DNA of 8,984 nt from CAZNNH01 sp964574335 (GTDB taxonomy: Bacteria; Acidobacteriota; Vicinamibacteria; Fen-336), in NCBI GenBank assembly GCA_964574335.1, contig CAZNNH010000221.1, positions 1 to 8,984 of the forward strand, written 5' to 3'. Shown piece by piece: positions 6,385-8,984 of the stretch. The notes under the pieces are model-generated. The model was given only the letters and a program-made list of their open reading frames with translations. It was not told the DNA's origin and ran no database searches. Numbering within the stretch: the first letter of the stretch is position 1; the number at the start of each line of letters is the position of its first letter. The translations under genes were made by a program, and so were the position numbers.

Positions 6385-6648
6385 GCTGCTGCGGGCGCTG
6401 GGGCCGGTCCTGACGGCCCACGGGCGCTTCTACCTCTTCGGGGCGCAGGCGGTGTCGGTGGTCGGTGTGCCGCGGCTGAGCGCCGACGTCGACGTCACGT
6501 TGAAGCTGGAAAGGGGCTCGCCCGAGGAGCTGGTGATCGCCAAGGTGCTGGCGGCCCGGCCCAAGGGGTCGAGGACGCGCGCGGCGTGGTGGCCGGCCTT
6601 CCCCCTGCCTCCAGATGTCAAGGCGACCGTGGCAAGGTCGATCCGTGA
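6359..6648 (+). pseudogene. Deleted and frameshifted nucleotidyltransferase
   Basis: The N-terminal part reads FYLFGAQAVSVVGVPRLSAD followed by VDVTLKLERG. This is the start of a minimal nucleotidyltransferase-fold protein with its metal-binding D-x-D (SADVDVT). It then jumps straight to SPEELVIAKVLAARPKG, which resembles the C-terminal third of the same family (usual form E-D-L-x-x-x-K-x-L-A-G-R-P-K-D-x-E-D). About 100 residues between them appear to be missing. A second lesion at 6563-6570 shifts the frame; in the restored frame VEDARGVVAG follows and the stop TGA is at 6646-6648. That stop overlaps the GTG at 6645 proposed for cas4-cas1. At about 96 residues it is about half the usual family size and should be inactive. 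Confidence 0.6.
6634..6637 (+). promoter_or_regulatory. Shine-Dalgarno deciding the cas4-cas1 start
   Basis: AAGG lies seven bases before the GTG at 6645. Together with the GTGA overlap with the upstream frame, this favours GTG 6645 over the in-frame ATG at 6615, which has no clear SD. Confidence 0.45.
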
Positions 6649-7970
6649 CCGAGCCCGCCGAAGCCGCCGCCGCGCCTTCCCCGTCGATCCTGGAAGATGC
6701 GCTGATCCCGGCCCGCATGCTCAACGAGGTCGTCTACTGCCCCCGGCTNNNNNNNNNNNNNNNNNNNNNNNNNNNNNNNNNNNNNNNNNNNNNNNNNNNN
6801 NNNNNNNNNNNNNNNNNNNNNNNNNNNNNNNNNNNNNNNNNNNNNNNNTACGTCTCGCCGGTGGACTACAAGCGCGGCGCCCCGCCCAAGCCCGGCCGCC
6901 ACCCGGGCGACGTCTGGCCGGCCGACCGGGTCCAGGTGGGCGCCCAGGCGGTGGCGCTTCGCGCGTCCGGCTATCGCTGTGAGGAGGGCGTCGTCTACTA
7001 CGCGGCGGCCAAGAGGCGGCAGATGGTGCCGATCGACGAGGGGCTGGTAGCCGAGGTTCGGGCCGCCGTGGCCGAGGCGCGACGGCTCCGTGATCTGGAC
7101 ACGCCTCCCCCGCCGCTGCTCGACAGCCCCAAGTGCCCCGGCTGCTCCCTGGTGGGGATCTGCCTCCCCGACGAGACCAATGCCCTGGTGGGGCGCGCGC
7201 CACAGCCGGACGCCCCGCTGGCCCGGCCCCGCCGGCTGATCCCGTCCGCGGACGAGCGGCACCCGTGCCACGTCCAGGTGGCGGGCACGACGGTCGGCAA
7301 GTCCGGCGAGCAGCTCGAGGTGCGCTTTCGCGACGGCACCAAGCAGGACGTCGGGCTGGCCACGGTCTCCCACCTGTCGCTGTTCGGGCGGGTGCACGTG
7401 ACGACGGCGGTCTTGCAGGAGATGTGCTCGCAGGACGCGGGGGTGTCGTTCTTCACGGCCGGCGGCTGGTACTACGGCACGCTGGCGCCGCATTCCGGCG
7501 TCAACGTCCACACCCGGATCGCGCAGTTCCGGGCGGCAGCCGACCCGGACGTCAGCGTCAGCCTGGCGCGAGAGCTGATCTCCTCGAAGATCCTCAACTG
7601 CCGGACGCTGCTGCGGAGGAACTGCCGCGACAAGGCGGGCCAGGCCCTCGACCAGCTCAAGCGCCTGGGCGAGGCGGCCCGCCGGGCCGAGCAGCGCGAG
7701 AGCTTGCTCGGCGTCGAGGGGGCGGCGGCGCGCACCTACTTCGAGGCGTTCCCGAGGATGCTCGGGCACATCGCCCGCGACCTCGGGGTCTGGCCTTCGA
7801 CGGCCGCAATCGCCGGCCGCCGCGGGATCCGCTCAACGCGCTGCTCTCGTTCGGGTACGCGCTGCTGCTGCGCGAGTGCCACTCGGCCCTGCTCAAGGTT
7901 GGCTTCGACCCCAACGTCGGCTTCCTCCACCAGCCGCGGCCCGGCCGTCCCGGCCTGGCGCTCGACCTGA
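6645..7970 (+). CDS. cas4-cas1: Cas4-Cas1 fusion, N-terminal part (gapped, frameshifted)
   Basis: The protein begins with the Cas4 entry motif LIPARMLNEVVYCPRL, holding the first iron-sulfur Cys. After the N gap it resumes with SPVDYKRGAPPK (the Cas4 nuclease Asp-x-Lys region) and VQVGAQAVALRASGY (the Q-motif). The three C-terminal cluster cysteines follow in KCPGCSLVGIC. The Cas1 integrase domain starts near HPCHVQVAG and includes the catalytic Glu in GVEGAAARTY (codon 7716-7718). Cas4 trims and selects PAM-bearing prespacers, and Cas1 with Cas2 integrates them into the array. Cas4-Cas1 fusions are typical of subtype I-G (former I-U) and also occur in V-B. Near 7791 the frame is lost and reading runs to a spurious TGA at 7968-7970. 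GTG 6645 is the preferred start; ATG 6615 is possible. Confidence 0.93.
   Translation: MTEPAEAAAAPSPSILEDALIPARMLNEVVYCPRXXXXXXXXXXXXXXXXXXXXXXXXXXXXXXXXXXYVSPVDYKRGAPPKPGRHPGDVWPADRVQVGAQAVALRASGYRCEEGVVYYAAAKRRQMVPIDEGLVAEVRAAVAEARRLRDLDTPPPPLLDSPKCPGCSLVGICLPDETNALVGRAPQPDAPLARPRRLIPSADERHPCHVQVAGTTVGKSGEQLEVRFRDGTKQDVGLATVSHLSLFGRVHVTTAVLQEMCSQDAGVSFFTAGGWYYGTLAPHSGVNVHTRIAQFRAAADPDVSVSLARELISSKILNCRTLLRRNCRDKAGQALDQLKRLGEAARRAEQRESLLGVEGAAARTYFEAFPRMLGHIARDLGVWPSTAAIAGRRGIRSTRCSRSGTRCCCASATRPCSRLASTPTSASSTSRGPAVPAWRST
6749..6848. other. Scaffold gap of 100 N inside Cas4
   Basis: Exactly 100 N lie between the Cas4 entry motif and the VDYKRG motif. A round 100 is the usual placeholder for unknown length. 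Intact Cas4 domains usually carry roughly 70 residues here, while 100 bases supply only about 33, so the true missing stretch is probably nearer 200 bases. The frame happens to be kept across the gap. Confidence 0.97.
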
Positions 7971-8257
7971 TGGAGGAGTTCCGCCCCTTGATCGCGGACT
8001 CGACGGTGCTGGCGGCGGTGAACAACGGCTCGGTGCAGCAGGGCGACTTCGTGCGCGCCGCGGGGCGAGTGGCGCTGTCCGAGAGCGGGCGCCGGTCGTT
8101 CCTGGCCGCCTTCGAGCGGCGGATGTCTCAGGAGATCACCCACCCGGTGTTCGACTACCGCATCCCGTACCGGCGGGTGTTGGAGGTGCAGTCGCGGCTG
8201 CTGGCCCGGGTGGTCCTCGGCGAGCTTCCCGAGTACCCGCGCTTCCTCACCCGATGA
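7796..8257 (+). CDS. cas1: Cas1 C-terminal part after the frameshift
   Basis: From 7796 a shifted frame reads FDGRNRRPPRDPLNALLSFG, the direct continuation of the Cas1 fold. It carries the remaining catalytic residues: His in GFLHQP (codon 7928-7930) and Asp in LALDLMEEF (codon 7964-7966). It then runs through VNNGSVQQGDFVRAAGRVAL to a TGA at 8255-8257. One missing base near 7785-7796 would join it to the upstream part, for example by making the junction read GVW-A-FDGR. As written, the Cas1 catalytic triad is split between two frames, so the integrase would be dead unless the shift is an error. The stop overlaps the cas2 ATG as ATGA. Confidence 0.92.
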   Translation, partial: FDGRNRRPPRDPLNALLSFGYALLLRECHSALLKVGFDPNVGFLHQPRPGRPGLALDLMEEFRPLIADSTVLAAVNNGSVQQGDFVRAAGRVALSESGRRSFLAAFERRMSQEITHPVFDYRIPYRRVLEVQSRLLARVVLGELPEYPRFLTR

Positions 8258-8544
8258 CCACCCGCTACTACGTCACCTACGACATCTGCGACCCGCGACG
8301 GCTTCGCAAGGTCTTCCGGGTTCTCGGCGGGATCGGAAACCACGTCCAGCTCTCCGTCTTCTGCTGCGACATGACCGAGCGTCAGTTGGAGGCGCTGCTG
8401 CTCGAGCTTGCGGAGATCATCGTTCCGAGCCGGGACCAGGTCCTCTTCATCGAGCTGGGCCCGACGCGGGGGGCCGCCTCCGCCCGCGTCAGGGCGCTGG
8501 GGCGCCCCCATGAGCCGCGAGAGCCGGGGCCGGTGATCGTCTGA
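8254..8544 (+). CDS. cas2: Cas2, CRISPR adaptation endonuclease-fold protein
   Basis: This 96-residue protein starts MTTRYYVTYDICDPRRLRKV, with the conserved Tyr-Asp at the end of the first ferredoxin-fold strand. It continues GNHVQLSVFCCDM and DQVLFIELGP, the other core strands. The C-terminus, ALGRPHEPREPGPVIV, matches the LGRP-(Y/H)-E tail I associate with Cas2 partners of Cas4-Cas1 fusions in subtype I-G. Cas2 forms the structural dimer that bridges two Cas1 dimers during spacer integration. Its ATG overlaps the cas1 stop by four bases, so it is translationally coupled. Length and motifs are complete and the gene looks intact. It is the last gene before a 358-base intergenic region. Confidence 0.95.
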   Translation: MTTRYYVTYDICDPRRLRKVFRVLGGIGNHVQLSVFCCDMTERQLEALLLELAEIIVPSRDQVLFIELGPTRGAASARVRALGRPHEPREPGPVIV

Positions 8545-8724
8545 TGGGTTCGAGCGGTCCGGTGACGGGGAGGGTTCGGTGACCGCTCGCTCGCAGCAAC
8601 GGCCTGATTGTGCTGAGGTTGGGGGTTGGACACGGGTGCCACCAGTCCGGAACCGTGGCATCATACGGCAACGCTCGAAACCTCGGGCGCAAGTGCATGG
8701 TGGCCTGCGGTTTCGAACGCGAGC

Positions 8725-8760
8725 GGTTTCCTCGGCCGCGAGGCCGAGGCCCCATTGACG
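8725..8760 (+). CRISPR. Single CRISPR-repeat-like element
   Basis: This 36-base unit begins GGTTTCC and ends CCCCATTGACG. It contains a perfect 8-base inverted repeat, CCTCGGCC and GGCCGAGG, around a GCGA loop. The length, the GTTTC start, the internal hairpin and the ATTGA-type end all fit CRISPR repeats, and it lies just downstream of cas2. Only one copy is present and no spacer-repeat unit follows. It may be a collapsed array, a solitary terminal repeat, or a hairpin that only looks like a repeat. Confidence 0.5.
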
Positions 8761-8867
8761 CTACGGGCCGGCGGGGTCTCGTATCTCGTACAGTAGTAGG
8801 ATCGCGGCGAGCAACGTCGCCCCGGAGGGTATCCGGTGACACGCGGCTCACGCGGCTCGCCGGCCCC

Positions 8868-8896
8868 TGGTCAGCAAGCGGCCACCCTGCTACTAT
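8868..8896 (+). promoter_or_regulatory. Promoter of the secreted-protein gene
   Basis: A -10 box TACTAT (8891-8896) ends six bases before the ATG at 8903. A partial -35 match, TGGTCA (8868-8873), lies 17 bases upstream of it. A leaderless transcript is predicted. Confidence 0.5.
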
Positions 8897-8902
8897 CCGC
8901 AC

Positions 8903-8984
8903 ATGCAGACCTTGCCCTTGGCTCTTTCGATCCTGCTGGCGGCGGCCGCAGCCTCGGCCCAGGAGCCAGCGCCCGCATACACGC
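8903..8984 (+). CDS. Secreted protein, N-terminal fragment
   Basis: Only 27 residues are inside the window, beginning MQTLPLALSILLAAAAASAQ. They form a Sec-type signal peptide with a hydrophobic core and an A-S-A cleavage site just before QEPAPA. The N-region lacks a positive charge apart from the start, which is slightly unusual. The mature protein is not visible, so no function can be given. The ATG follows a -10 box by six bases and has no SD. It is unrelated in type to the CRISPR genes upstream and probably marks the end of the accessory region. Confidence 0.65.
   Translation, partial: MQTLPLALSILLAAAAASAQEPAPAYT

Larger units (their letters stand above)
8545..8902. other. Intergenic region after cas2; possible CRISPR leader
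   Basis: No convincing gene was found in these 358 bases. The first 180 bases (8545-8724) lie between cas2 and the repeat-like element, where a CRISPR leader would be expected, and they look somewhat lower in GC than the genes around them. Small repeats are present: GCGGTTTC at 8707-8714 and 8723-8730, and a tandem TCTCGTA at 8777-8790. A short hairpin, GGCGA/TCGCC, lies at 8806-8821. The last part holds the promoter of the next gene. Confidence 0.5.

Noticed and set aside
6018..6413. 131-codon open frame including the start of the 6129 gene
   Set aside because: The part before 6129 lacks coding character, and the part after 6200 is out of frame with the plausible helical protein.
7133..7795. 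Upstream part of the frame that ends at 8257
   Set aside because: Before 7796 this frame is a shadow of the Cas4-Cas1 frame; only the part after the frameshift encodes Cas1.
8730..8749. Hairpin as an intrinsic terminator of cas2
   Set aside because: The stem is strong but no T-tract follows, and the surrounding 36-base structure fits a CRISPR repeat better.
8489..8902. 137-codon open frame on the minus strand
   Set aside because: It overlaps the end of cas2 and the CRISPR-like unit, is Arg/Pro-rich and has no recognisable feature.
8836..8984. GTG start with GGAGGG upstream, open to the window end
   Set aside because: Its product is Gly/Ala-rich without features, while the overlapping frame from 8903 has a -10 box and a good signal peptide.

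Overview
This is a GC-rich window (about 70% GC by eye) from a bacterium, most likely a metagenome scaffold, because it carries a run of exactly 100 N at 6749-6848. No phylum can be assigned from the sequence alone. Three or four genes have a -10-like hexamer about 6-11 bases before the start codon, so leaderless mRNAs look common. Other genes have strong Shine-Dalgarno (SD) sequences. No rRNA or tRNA gene was recognised.

Layout. (1) 1-496: a long imperfect inverted repeat at the left edge, then poorly explained sequence with possible gene remnants. (2) 497-1071 (+): a ribbon-helix-helix antitoxin and a MazF/PemK toxin, overlapping by GTGA and driven by a promoter with a small palindrome. (3) 1166-1408 (+): a small conserved-looking coiled-coil protein. 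(4) 2598-1434 (-): a Uma2-family (DUF820) nuclease followed by a LexA-like winged-helix protein that lacks the LexA peptidase. (5) A divergent cluster: a 288-residue helical protein on the minus strand with two sliding-clamp-binding-like pentapeptides (3498-2632), back to back with a 113-residue basic protein and a DGQHR-domain (DndB-like) protein on the plus strand (3532-5004). (6) 5988-5047 (-): a zinc-binding SEC-C protein with two internally repeated Cys modules. (7) 6129-8544 (+): a CRISPR adaptation module. It starts with a frameshifted small gene and a deleted nucleotidyltransferase, followed by a Cas4-Cas1 fusion (interrupted by the N gap and by a frameshift) and cas2. A single 36-base CRISPR-repeat-like element lies 180 bases after cas2. 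(8) 8903-8984 (+): the start of a secreted protein.

Functionally the window resembles a defence or accessory island: toxin-antitoxin, a nuclease-fold protein, a LexA-like regulator, a DndB-like protein and CRISPR spacer-acquisition genes, but no CRISPR interference genes. The Cas4-Cas1 fusion and the C-terminus of Cas2 point to subtype I-G (formerly I-U). The least explained part is the divergent trio at 2632-5004. The adaptation module carries three apparent frameshifts, all in or next to G/C runs, so sequencing error and real decay cannot be separated here.
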